Of a stretch of 64,000 bases of DNA, positions 33,992-41,641 are shown piece after piece. A program made the position numbers and the translations under genes. Position 1 is the stretch's first letter; each line of letters starts with the position of its first letter. This stretch comes from JADFNB01 sp036397455 (lineage in GTDB: Bacteria; Gemmatimonadota; Gemmatimonadetes; Gemmatimonadales; GWC2-71-9), in assembly GCA_036397455.1 (NCBI GenBank), contig DASWIX010000042.1, positions 158,671 to 222,670 on the forward strand, read 5' to 3'. Under the pieces are notes generated by a model, which was given only the letters and a program-made list of their open reading frames with translations, was not told where the DNA came from and made no database searches.

Positions 33992-34369
33992 CGCTTCTCG
34001 CTGCGGATCACGGGTGTCTTCTCCTGCGCTTTCCCGACGAAGAGGATGCCCTCGGTGCCCCCCCGCTTTGGTGGACGCGGCCAGGGCCTCTTTCGCCAGG
34101 TCGTCTTTGCGCTGCCCGTTCCGAAGAGTGATGACGGGGATCTGGCGTGCCGTGGTGAACGCGACCATCTTCGATATGAACGCGTCACTGATCGGCTGCA
34201 GCAACACGAAGGAGGCGTACTGCGCGCCGCGGTGGTAGCGGAGAAAGGCGGCCACCCCACGGGGATACTGCCGCGTCGGGACGTAGACGTTGAGATACAT
34301 CCGGTCGATGCCTTCCAGCTCGAGCGTGACGTGCGACCGGAGAATCTCCGCGACAGATGGGGAGGACAT
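33952..34369 (-). pseudogene. Frameshifted and truncated gene of an uncharacterised conserved family
   Basis: Starting at the ATG at 34369 the product reads MSSPSVAEILRSHVTLELEG, then MYLNVYVPTRQYPRGVAAF and RNGQRKDDLAKEALA. I recognise this as the N-terminus of a widespread, usually ~400-aa protein of unknown function. In a run of seven C (34058-34064; G7 on the coding strand) the frame shifts; the family sequence continues in another frame as GTEGILFVGKAQEKTPVIRS and then stops at the edge of the 105-bp repeat. So it has one frameshift, possibly a homopolymer slip or sequencing error, and has lost its C-terminal two thirds. Confidence 0.65.
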
Positions 34370-34530
34370 TGGCGGGCTCCACGTGACGGTCCTTCGGGAC
34401 ACCACACCCTGCAAGGGTGTCAGAGCGGTGCGCAAGCACCCCACATCGTACGCCCGCGCTGGAGTCCCGCCACTCTCCCTCCGCCCGCTACACGCTCGTC
34501 GGTCTGGGGCGGAGCCTCGTTAGTGATTGC

Positions 34531-34556
34531 TGTGCGCTAAGTACATTCTTCCGTCT
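34531..34556. repeat. Right copy of the 26-bp imperfect inverted repeat
   Basis: TGTGCGCTAAGTACATTCTT then CCGTCT, the inverted partner of 32586-32611. It lies 7 bases before the ATG of the lipoprotein gene at 34563, so it may also act as that gene's leader. A CGTTAGTG motif sits just upstream at 34518. If this is the right end of an inserted unit, the unit ended directly at the start of an existing operon. Confidence 0.5.
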
Positions 34557-34562
34557 GAGGTC

Positions 34563-34964
34563 ATGAAAAGCTACCTGCTCCTGTTCGTCCTGTGCGCGGC
34601 CGCGTGCGCCGGCCCGACGCCCCAGCCAGGTCCGCCCCCCGTCTCGGACGCGCCGGCCATCAGCCGGCTGGAGCCGACCACCGGGCCGGCGGGAACCGGC
34701 TATCCGGTACGCGTGATCATCCACGGACGGCGGTTCCACCCGACCGAGAACCTGGTCGCGTTCGGGCCGGTCCGCGTTCCCCATCTGCCGTCGACGGACG
34801 GGGGCACGCGCATCACGTTCTTCGCGCCGAAGGAAGTGCCCAGTTCCGGGGAAGTCCCCCCGATGCCGCTGCTCCCGGAACGCTACGCGGTGACCGTCAC
34901 GACGGAGCGCGGCAGCAGCGACACGACGTATTTCACCCTTACGAGGGCAGGAGGCGGGCCGTGA
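34563..34964 (+). CDS. Small lipoprotein with IPT/TIG-like fold
   Basis: A 133-aa protein with a lipoprotein signal peptide (MKSYLLLFVLCAAACAG; Cys15 would be lipidated). The mature part ISRLEPTTGPAGTGYPVRVI and HGRRFHPTENLVAFGPVRV is typical of an IPT/TIG immunoglobulin-like domain. It ends YAVTVTTERGSSDTTYFTLT. It is probably anchored in the envelope and works with the large BNR-repeat protein whose GTG start overlaps its stop (GTGA). It has no enzymatic motif. Confidence 0.72.
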   Translation: MKSYLLLFVLCAAACAGPTPQPGPPPVSDAPAISRLEPTTGPAGTGYPVRVIIHGRRFHPTENLVAFGPVRVPHLPSTDGGTRITFFAPKEVPSSGEVPPMPLLPERYAVTVTTERGSSDTTYFTLTRAGGGP

Positions 34965-37900
34965 GACTGATCGCAGCTGGCGTAGGCCTGGTGGCGGTCG
35001 CCGTCCTCGCGCCGGCGGGCGCCCGCGCGCAGGGTGAGGAGGCCGACCACCCCCAACGGCGTTGGGAGTACTTCTACGAGCAACGGGCGTTCCCGTTCGA
35101 CCGCATTCCGGCCGGGGCGTACGAGCGGGCGCGCGCGCTACTCCGGAGCCAGCGCGCGCTGTTCAGAAGCGGGGGCGCCCCGCCGCCGATCAGCGGCACG
35201 ACCTGGACGCCCCTGGGTCCGGAGCAGATCCCGATCTTCGGGACCTCGGTAGGCCGGCTCACGGCGATCGCGATCCACCCCGCCAACTCGAATACGATCT
35301 ACATCGGTGGGGCGCAGGGCGGCGTATGGAAGACAACCAACGGTGGCGCGAGCTGGACGCCGCTGACCGACACCGAGTGCTCGCTGGCAATGGGCGGCCT
35401 CGCGATCGATCCGGTGAATCCGGAGATCGTCTACGCAGGCACCGGCGAGCAACACTTCTCGGGCGACAGCTACTACGGATGCGGCGTGTTGCGGTCGGAG
35501 GACGGCGGCACGACCTGGACGCAGCTCGGCGCGCCGGTCTTCAGGACGACGGCCGGCGGGGCCCGGATCTCCCGCATGGCGATCGTACCGAGTACGGCCG
35601 GCAACCCGGGGACGACCACCGTGTTCGCCGCCAGTGATTTCGGCTTGTTCCGCTCCACCGACGGCGGCGCCAACTGGACCAACGTGCTCGCCGCGTTTCT
35701 GAGTCCCCCGTGCTCGACCCAATTCAACTGCGCGGCCACCGACTTCGCGATCAACCCCACCAACGAGTCCGAGTTGTTCGTCGCGGTCCGGCGCCAGGGC
35801 ATCTTCAAGAGTAGCGACGGCGGCACGACATGGGTCCTGCTCACGAACGGGATCCCGAGCGGCACGAGCGGGCTGCAGCGACCGAATCTCGCCATGGCGC
35901 CAAGCGCGCCCGGAACGCTGTACGCCAGCCTGGAGAATCCGAATAGCGCGAGCCTGCTCGGTATCTGGAAAACCACCAACGGCGGCACGAATTGGACGCA
36001 ACTGCCGGCCAGCACCGCGTCGTGCGGCTCGCAGTGCTGGTACGATCAGGTCATCGCCGTCCATCCGACCAATCCGGACATCGTGTTCTTCGGCGGCATC
36101 TCGCTCTACAAGTCGGTCAACGGCGGTCAGTCGTTCTCCACCATCGGCACGTCGATACACGTGGACCAGCATTTCCTGGCGTTCGATCCACAGGACCCCG
36201 ATGTCGTGTTCGCCGGGAACGACGGCGGGATCTACCGCTCGCCAAACGCCGGCTCGAGTTGGAGCACATTGAACACCGACCTCGCGCTCACGCAGTTCTA
36301 CGGAGGCATTTCGATTCACCCGACCATCGAGACCATCGCGATGGGGGGCACCCAGGATAACGGCACGGTGCAGTACGACGGCGCGCCGGGGTGGCTGGCG
36401 GTCATCGGCGGGGACGGTGGATTCACCGCGATCGATTTCAACGATCCCAACATCCGCTACGGGGAAACCCAGTGGTCGTCGACCTTCGGCGGGCCGCGGC
36501 GCAGCACCGGCGGCGGATTCGTGCAAATGACAAGCGGGATCAACATGAGCGACGCGGCGGCGTTCATTCCGCCGCTGGTGATGGATCCCACCAATCCCAA
36601 ACGGCTCTATTTCGGCACGTTCCGGCTGTACCGCACCGACAACAGCGCCGTATCGTGGACCGCCATCAGCCCCGATCTCGCGGCCGGGGGCACGATCAGG
36701 GCGATCGCGCCGGCGGCCTCCAACCAGAACGTGGTGTACGTCGGCTCCAATACCGGGCTCGTGCAGCGCACGATCGACGGCGGTACCAGTTGGAGTCCGG
36801 TGACCGGCGGACTGCCGGTCCGTTCGGTGACGGATATCGCGGTCGATCCGGCCGATTGGCAGACGGCGTACGTCACCTTCTCCGGATTCAACAGCGGGCA
36901 CGTGTACCGCACCGTCGATGGGGGCGGGACCTGGCAGAACGTGAGCGGCACCCTGCCGGACATTCCGGTCAACGCGGTCCTGGTCGATCCGGCCGACCGG
37001 GGGGTCGTGTTCGCCGGGACCGATCTGGGCGTGTTCGTGAGCGCCGACAGCGGCGCGAGCTGGACGGTACTCGATGACGGATTCCCCAACGTGGCGGTGT
37101 ACGACCTCGCGTACAATCCGAGCACCGGCATCCTGCTCGCCGGGACGCACGGCCGCGGGATGTTCGCGCTTGCCGTCACGCGTCCGCTCACGATCGCCGT
37201 TTCGCCGCGGGCGCGGACGGATTCGGTCCTGGTCGGCAGTCCGGCCGCGCCGTCCGACTCGGCGACCGTGTTGCTCACCGGACCCAACGGCAACACGACC
37301 CCGTGGACCGCGACCCACGGTGCCGGATCATGGCTCACGCTCACGACCGCTTCCGGTACCGGCAACGGACCGGTGCGTTGGGACCGCGATCCGACCGGCC
37401 TCGCGGCCGGCACGTATGTCGACACGATCTTCGTCCAGGCCGCCGGCGCGACCGACAGCCCATTCGGGCTGATCGATTCGCTGCTCGTCGTCGCGCCATG
37501 GACGCTCACCGTCGATCCCGCCTCCCGCGCCGACCGCATCGGTCTCGGCTCCACGACGGTCCGTGACGACTCGGCGGCGGTCACGCTGTCCGGCCTCGGC
37601 GCAGCGACCGCGGCCTGGACCGCCTTCCACACCGATGGAAGCTGGATCCAGATGATCACGACATCGGGCGCCGGCAACGGGACGGTCAGGTGGCGTCGCA
37701 ACCCCGTGAATCTCGCCGGCGGCACGTGGGTAGACACGATCGTGATCAACGTCATCGGCGCGTCGAACAGTCCCGCGATCGTCGTCGACAGTTTCGTGAT
37801 CCTCGTTCCCACATTCGCCGTCACCCCGTCGACGCGGGAAGCAAGCGCGCTCGCGGGCACCACGGGCTCCGTACCGGATTCGGCCGACGTCGTGCTGACG

Positions 37901-38287
37901 GGCCCCGGTTCGCTCACGGCGTCGTGGGGCGCGGCCCATGGCGGCGCGTCGTGGGTGACGCTGTCCACCCCCAACGGGACAGGCAGCGGCACGGTGCGCT
38001 GGACCCGCAACCCGGACGGCCTCCGGGTGGGGACACACATCGACACCATCACCGCCACGACGCTCGCCCCCGACACCGCGCGCATCGTCGATCGCTTCAC
38101 GATCACGGCACCGACCGTCGCCACGGTCTGTGCCGCCGACCACCTCCTCGGCACGGCCTGCCTCTCGGAGTCCGAGCTGCGCTACCTCGACATCGAGGGG
38201 AACGGAGACACCGTCTACAACCTCGGCGACTTCCTCGCGCTGCTGGCGCGCGTCGTCGGCACCGCGATGAGCGCGAGGCTCCCATGA
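34961..38287 (+). CDS. Large secreted BNR/VPS10 (sortilin-like) beta-propeller protein with dockerin-like tail
   Basis: A 1108-aa exported protein. Signal peptide: VRLIAAGVGLVAVAVLAPAGARA. Residues ~70-740 hold repeated propeller blades with Asp-box motifs (KTTNGGASWTPL, SEDGGTTWTQL, STDGGANWTN, KTTNGGTNWTQL, RTVDGGGTWQNV, SADSGASWTVL). Three similar ~100-residue modules follow (ISPRARTDSVLVGS-type starts; GTGNGPVRWDRDPTGLAAGT, GAGNGTVRWRRNPVNLAGGT, GTGSGTVRWTRNPDGLRVGT). The end, LDIEGNGDTVYNLGDFLALLARV, resembles a dockerin-like or Ca-binding segment common in Gemmatimonadota secreted proteins. Role: probably a cell-surface binding or scaffold protein; no catalytic residues recognised. Confidence 0.82.
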   Translation: MRLIAAGVGLVAVAVLAPAGARAQGEEADHPQRRWEYFYEQRAFPFDRIPAGAYERARALLRSQRALFRSGGAPPPISGTTWTPLGPEQIPIFGTSVGRLTAIAIHPANSNTIYIGGAQGGVWKTTNGGASWTPLTDTECSLAMGGLAIDPVNPEIVYAGTGEQHFSGDSYYGCGVLRSEDGGTTWTQLGAPVFRTTAGGARISRMAIVPSTAGNPGTTTVFAASDFGLFRSTDGGANWTNVLAAFLSPPCSTQFNCAATDFAINPTNESELFVAVRRQGIFKSSDGGTTWVLLTNGIPSGTSGLQRPNLAMAPSAPGTLYASLENPNSASLLGIWKTTNGGTNWTQLPASTASCGSQCWYDQVIAVHPTNPDIVFFGGISLYKSVNGGQSFSTIGTSIHVDQHFLAFDPQDPDVVFAGNDGGIYRSPNAGSSWSTLNTDLALTQFYGGISIHPTIETIAMGGTQDNGTVQYDGAPGWLAVIGGDGGFTAIDFNDPNIRYGETQWSSTFGGPRRSTGGGFVQMTSGINMSDAAAFIPPLVMDPTNPKRLYFGTFRLYRTDNSAVSWTAISPDLAAGGTIRAIAPAASNQNVVYVGSNTGLVQRTIDGGTSWSPVTGGLPVRSVTDIAVDPADWQTAYVTFSGFNSGHVYRTVDGGGTWQNVSGTLPDIPVNAVLVDPADRGVVFAGTDLGVFVSADSGASWTVLDDGFPNVAVYDLAYNPSTGILLAGTHGRGMFALAVTRPLTIAVSPRARTDSVLVGSPAAPSDSATVLLTGPNGNTTPWTATHGAGSWLTLTTASGTGNGPVRWDRDPTGLAAGTYVDTIFVQAAGATDSPFGLIDSLLVVAPWTLTVDPASRADRIGLGSTTVRDDSAAVTLSGLGAATAAWTAFHTDGSWIQMITTSGAGNGTVRWRRNPVNLAGGTWVDTIVINVIGASNSPAIVVDSFVILVPTFAVTPSTREASALAGTTGSVPDSADVVLTGPGSLTASWGAAHGGASWVTLSTPNGTGSGTVRWTRNPDGLRVGTHIDTITATTLAPDTARIVDRFTITAPTVATVCAADHLLGTACLSESELRYLDIEGNGDTVYNLGDFLALLARVVGTAMSARLP

Positions 38288-38682
38288 GGCGACACGTGAT
38301 CTTCCGGTTGACGCGGGTTGCCCTGCTCATGGTGTGCGGCGCAGTCCCGCTCACCTGCGATACCTCCACCGAACCGGCCAAGCCGGGGTGGCTCGGTGTG
38401 ACCTTGCAAACCCCGAACAGCGATGACGGCGCCGTGTTGTTTTCGGTAGCGGGCGGCCTGATCGACTCGGTGCGGTCGTCGTTCCCGAACGCGTTCGCGA
38501 AACAAATCGGGGAGCAGTCGTGGCGGGTGATCGTCGCGGGAACGGTTACCGCCGGTCGCGTCGCGGAGATTTGGGTTCCCGACGTCAACGCCGAGGGATA
38601 TACGGCGACGATCGAGCAGATCGCGGTTCGGGGCAGCTATGTGCAGCGCGCGACGACGGGATATGGATTGACGATTGAGTGA
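38284..38682 (+). CDS. Small lipoprotein, partner of the propeller protein
   Basis: A 132-aa protein with a lipoprotein-type signal (MRRHVIFRLTRVALLMVCGAVPLTC; the Cys at residue 25 is the likely lipidation site). The mature part (WLGVTLQTPNSDDGAVLFSV; IVAGTVTAGRVAEIWVPD) is beta-rich and resembles small cohesin/dockerin-partner lipoproteins seen beside such propeller genes, but I do not recognise a named family. The ATGA overlap with the large gene shows co-translation. Its TGA stop lies at the very start of a GATTGCAG repeat. Confidence 0.7.
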   Translation: MRRHVIFRLTRVALLMVCGAVPLTCDTSTEPAKPGWLGVTLQTPNSDDGAVLFSVAGGLIDSVRSSFPNAFAKQIGEQSWRVIVAGTVTAGRVAEIWVPDVNAEGYTATIEQIAVRGSYVQRATTGYGLTIE

Positions 38683-38707
38683 TTGCAGATTGCAGATTGC
38701 AGATTGC
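38677..38707. repeat. 31-bp GATTGCAG direct repeat, left copy
   Basis: GAGTGATTGCAGATTGCAGA and on to TTGC. It is identical at 30 of 31 positions to 40164-40194, in the same orientation. It contains the stop codon of the upstream lipoprotein gene, and the aldehyde dehydrogenase stop (TAA on the minus strand at 38711-38713) follows four bases later. Together the copies bracket the aldehyde dehydrogenase gene. Confidence 0.7.
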
Positions 38708-38710
38708 GGA

Positions 38711-40090
38711 TTACGGACGGCCGCGGCCGATATACACGGTCTTCACGTTGACGAACTCAAGGATGCCGGCCCGGCCCAATTCGCGCCCGTACCCACTTTC
38801 CCGAATCCCGCCGAACGGGAGTCGCGGGTCCGACCGAACGAACGTGTTGACGAAACACGCACCGGCCTGGAGTTCTTCCCGAGCCATCCGTTCGCCCGTG
38901 GCGATGTCATCGGTGAACACCGCGGCCCCCAATCCAAACGCGGTGGCGTTGGCGGCACGAACTGCCTGACGCGCGTTCTTGACGGGGATGATCGCGGCGA
39001 CCGGGCCGAAGACCTCCTCGCTGTAGGCCGCCATGCCTTTCGCGACGTTTGTGAGCACGGTCGGCGGATAGAAGAACCCCGGTCCGTCCGGCATCGTCCC
39101 GCCGAGCAGGCATCCGGCGCCTGCCTTGACGCTCTCGGTCACCTGGCGGTGCACCGTGTCGCGCAGATCCGCGCGCGCCTGCGGTCCTACTTCGGTCGAT
39201 GGATCGAGCGGATCGCCCATGCGCACCGCGCGCATGCGCGCCACCACCAGCGCCTCGAACTCCTCCCGCACCGCGTCGACCACGATGAACCGTTTTGCCG
39301 CGATACAGCTCTGCCCGGCGTTGATCAACCGGCTCGTCACGCAAGCCGTGGCCGCGGCCTCGAGGTCGGCATCCGCGAGGACGACGTAGGGATCGCTCCC
39401 ACCCAATTCCAATACCGTCTTCTTGATGTTGGCTCCGGCTTGCCTGGCCACCGCCTTGCCGGCGCGGACGCTCCCGGTGAGGGTGACGGCGCGCACCAAT
39501 CGATGCCGGATCAGCGCGCCCGTCTGCTTCACGTCGATGAACAGGTTGACGAAGAGGCCCGCCGGGAACCCCGCCTCACGAAACATCGCCTCGATTCTCA
39601 GCGCACAGCCCGGAACATTGGGCGCGTGCTTGAGGAGCGCGCCATTGCCGGCCATGAGCGTGGGCGCCGCGAACCGGAAGACCTGCCAGCAGGGGAAGTT
39701 CCACGGCATGATGGCCAGCACGACGCCGATCGGCTCGAACGCCACGTAGCTGCGGGTCGCGTCGGTGTCCACCGGGTCAGCCGCCAGAAACGCAGCCCCG
39801 TTATCGGCGTAGTACTCGCAGACCGCTGCGCACTTCTCCGCCTCGGCCCGTCCCGCGGCGAGCGGTTTTCCCATCTCTTCGGCCATCAGGCGTGCGAGAT
39901 CATCCGACGAGGCGCGGACCAGCGAGGCGAGGTTTCGCAGTAACTCGCCCCGATGGTCGAACGGTGTGTTGCGCCATTGCTTGTGCGCTCTGTCAGCGGC
40001 GGTGAGCGCCCGCTTGGCATCGGCGGTCGAGATCGTCTCGTAGCGACGCGCTTCGCGGCCCGTGGTGGGATTGATTGCGAGGAAGTGCAT
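38711..40090 (-). CDS. Succinate-semialdehyde-type aldehyde dehydrogenase
   Basis: A 459-aa NAD(P)-dependent aldehyde dehydrogenase. Motifs: IMPWNFPCWQVFRFAAP near residue 130, catalytic Glu in VLELGGSDPYVVL near residue 228, catalytic Cys in INAGQSCIAAKRF near residue 262, and EEVFGPVAAIIPV near residue 362. The N-terminus FLAINPTTGREARRYE and the short length match the succinate-semialdehyde dehydrogenase class (GabD2/Sad-like). The exact aldehyde is uncertain. The gene stands alone on the minus strand, between two 31-bp direct repeats, and may have arrived as a unit. Confidence 0.85.
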   Translation of the reverse strand: MHFLAINPTTGREARRYETISTADAKRALTAADRAHKQWRNTPFDHRGELLRNLASLVRASSDDLARLMAEEMGKPLAAGRAEAEKCAAVCEYYADNGAAFLAADPVDTDATRSYVAFEPIGVVLAIMPWNFPCWQVFRFAAPTLMAGNGALLKHAPNVPGCALRIEAMFREAGFPAGLFVNLFIDVKQTGALIRHRLVRAVTLTGSVRAGKAVARQAGANIKKTVLELGGSDPYVVLADADLEAAATACVTSRLINAGQSCIAAKRFIVVDAVREEFEALVVARMRAVRMGDPLDPSTEVGPQARADLRDTVHRQVTESVKAGAGCLLGGTMPDGPGFFYPPTVLTNVAKGMAAYSEEVFGPVAAIIPVKNARQAVRAANATAFGLGAAVFTDDIATGERMAREELQAGACFVNTFVRSDPRLPFGGIRESGYGRELGRAGILEFVNVKTVYIGRGRP

Positions 40091-40470
40091 GGCGCGTCCC
40101 TCCTTTGCGACTCCAGAACCGAGACGGAAAACTATGGCAGTGTCCCGGGATGAGCGACAGGGCGAGTGATTGCAGGTTGCAGATTGCAGATTGCTGATGG
40201 CAGAATTGTCACGGTTCAGCGGGAATGTGACTCGTGCGGTGGCTGTTTAAATGCACAACGACGGGTGATTCTGGATGCAGTGGATCGTCCCCGAATCGTC
40301 GATCCTGGGGCATCTTCGCGGGGGTCCCGGCGCCGCGGGGGCGCGCGCGGCTGGACACTGCGGCGGATCCCCAAGCGGCCGCCGTTGCCTCCGTGGCCGG
40401 CGATGCCTGAGGACGTCCTCCCGCCTGATCTGCCGGGTCTCATGCCTGGTGTGAATCGTAAACGCCGGGC
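40091..40470. other. Gene-free stretch between aldehyde dehydrogenase and the sulfur operon leader
   Basis: About 380 bases. It holds the right copy of the 31-bp GATTGCAG repeat (40164-40194). A 102-codon plus-strand frame is present (40166-40474, ending near MPEDVLPPDLPGLMPG), but its composition is unlike a conserved protein and I do not call it. The ribosome site for the aldehyde dehydrogenase (AAAGGAGGG on the minus strand near 40097-40105) is clear. Confidence 0.5.
40164..40194. repeat. 31-bp GATTGCAG direct repeat, right copy
   Basis: GAGTGATTGCAGGTTGCAGA and on to TTGC, differing by one base from 38677-38707. A similar but inverted arrangement of the same unit forms the hairpin at 15453-15543. 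These are not CRISPR repeats: the unit is 7-8 bases, tandem and without spacers. Confidence 0.7.
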
Positions 40471-40499
40471 TTGACGGTCCGAGCTCAGCGTTGTACCGT
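40471..40499 (+). promoter_or_regulatory. Putative promoter of the sulfur operon leader
   Basis: TTGACG at 40471-40476 and TACCGT at 40494-40499 are separated by 17 bases. This predicts a start of transcription near 40506 and a ~27-base untranslated leader before the cysteine-rich peptide. The -10 sequence TACCGT is also found before the asnB leader. Confidence 0.5.
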
Positions 40500-40532
40500 C
40501 CCCATTCACGCTGAACGGACGACGATCCAGAC

Positions 40533-40640
40533 ATGAACCAGACAATCGGCCTCATCACCTGCACCTGCGCGTGTATGTGCATGTGTCCCGCCGCCACGAG
40601 CGACCGGGGAGGTCGGTGCATGCCGTGTAGTCCGTCGTAG
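40533..40640 (+). CDS. Cysteine-rich leader peptide of the sulfur assimilation operon
   Basis: A 35-codon frame, ATG 40533 to TAG 40640, beginning MNQTIGLIT and continuing CTCACMCMCP. Seven Cys codons are present, five of them alternating in nine codons (40560-40586), plus four Met codons. It stands 28 bases before an intrinsic terminator and ~110 bases before the first structural gene. The sequence immediately after the Cys run (40599-40608) can pair with the 5' arm of the terminator. This is the layout of a ribosome-mediated attenuator: low Cys-tRNA stalls the ribosome at the Cys run and lets the antiterminator form. Polycysteine upstream frames with this role are known in mycobacteria. Confidence 0.8.
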   Translation: MNQTIGLITCTCACMCMCPAATSDRGGRCMPCSPS

Positions 40641-40701
40641 CAGACCGAACACACGTACCGCAGCACCACCCGGCCGCTCTCGCACGCGGCCGGGTTTTTT
40701 T
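40599..40701 (+). terminator. Cysteine attenuator: antiterminator strand plus intrinsic terminator
   Basis: Terminator: stem CCCGGCCGC (40669-40677) / GCGGCCGGG (40686-40694), loop of 8, then seven T (40695-40701). Competing pairing: AGCGACCGGG (40599-40608, inside the leader reading frame, 12 bases after the last Cys codon of the run) pairs with CCCGGCCGCT (40669-40678) in 9 of 10 positions. The two structures are mutually exclusive. No T-box or SAM-box features are seen. Confidence 0.82.
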
Positions 40702-40750
40702 GTGCCCGCTCCGGCGGGCGTCACCACGACATGCATGGGAGGCATCGGAC

Positions 40751-41641
40751 ATGACGACGAGTGCGACCGGCGGGCACATCGATCCCGCCATCACGGACCG
40801 CGGCTATGCGCGCCCGGAAGTGCTGGTGACGACGCACTGGCTCGCCCGGCACCTCGAGGATCCCTCCGTCCGGGTGCTCGAGAGCAATGAGGACCCCGAC
40901 CTCTATGCCACCGGACATATCCCGGGCGCATTGCGGCTCGACTGGCACGAGGACCTGAACGACCCGCTGATCCGTGATTACCTCTCGCGGGAACAGTTCC
41001 AGGCGTTACTGCGCGAGTTCGGCATCGATGAGACGACGACTGTGATCCTCTATGGCAACCGGAACAACTGGTGGGCCACGTACGCATTCTGGGTGTTCCA
41101 GCTGTTCGGCTTCACCGGCGTGCGACTGCTGGACGGCGGCCGCGACAAGTGGATCGCGGAGGGGCGGCCGTTCACCACGGACGTCGCCGACTTTCCGCCG
41201 TCGGACTACGTGGCGGAGGAGCGCGACGACGCGCGGGTCCGCGCCTTCTACGACGATGTGGTGGCGCACAGCCGCGCCGGCGCACTGCTGATCGACGTCC
41301 GTTCACCCGATGAGTTCACCGGGCGGAAGCTGCACATGCCGGACTACCCGCAGGAAGGGGCGCTCCGCGGGGGTCACATCCCCGGCGCCGCCAACGTGCC
41401 GTGGGCCCGGGCGGCAAACGACGACGGCACGTTCAGGCCCGTAGAGGAGCTCCGCGCCATCTACGAGCGCGAGGCCGGGCTCACGCCCGACGCCGACGTG
41501 GTGACCTACTGCCGCATCGGGGAGCGGTCCAGCCACACCTGGTTTGCCCTCACCTATCTGCTCGGCTATCCGAACGTCCGGAACTACGACGGGAGCTGGA
41601 CCGAGTGGGGGAATCGTGTGCGCGCCCCCATCGAGCGCTGA
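40751..41641 (+). CDS. Thiosulfate/3-mercaptopyruvate sulfurtransferase (double rhodanese)
   Basis: A 296-aa protein with two rhodanese domains. The N-terminal one (VLVTTHWLARHLEDPSVRVLE; ATGHIPGALRLDWHEDL) lacks the catalytic Cys. The C-terminal one has it in VTYCRIGERSSHTWFAL near residue 255; the TYCRIGERSS loop is of the thiosulfate sulfurtransferase type. It can move sulfane sulfur to an acceptor, perhaps to the MoaD-like carrier system encoded downstream. It is the first structural gene after the cysteine attenuator; GGGAGG at 40738-40743 precedes the ATG at 40751. Confidence 0.9.
   Translation: MTTSATGGHIDPAITDRGYARPEVLVTTHWLARHLEDPSVRVLESNEDPDLYATGHIPGALRLDWHEDLNDPLIRDYLSREQFQALLREFGIDETTTVILYGNRNNWWATYAFWVFQLFGFTGVRLLDGGRDKWIAEGRPFTTDVADFPPSDYVAEERDDARVRAFYDDVVAHSRAGALLIDVRSPDEFTGRKLHMPDYPQEGALRGGHIPGAANVPWARAANDDGTFRPVEELRAIYEREAGLTPDADVVTYCRIGERSSHTWFALTYLLGYPNVRNYDGSWTEWGNRVRAPIER

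Noticed and set aside
40166..40474. 102-codon frame between aldehyde dehydrogenase and the sulfur leader
   Set aside because: It begins inside the GATTGCAG repeat, has Arg/Pro-biased composition, no ribosome site and no recognised family.
40641..40750. SAM riboswitch before the sulfur operon
   Set aside because: The conserved SAM-I/SAM-II core sequences are absent; the only clear structure is the terminator and its antiterminator partner.
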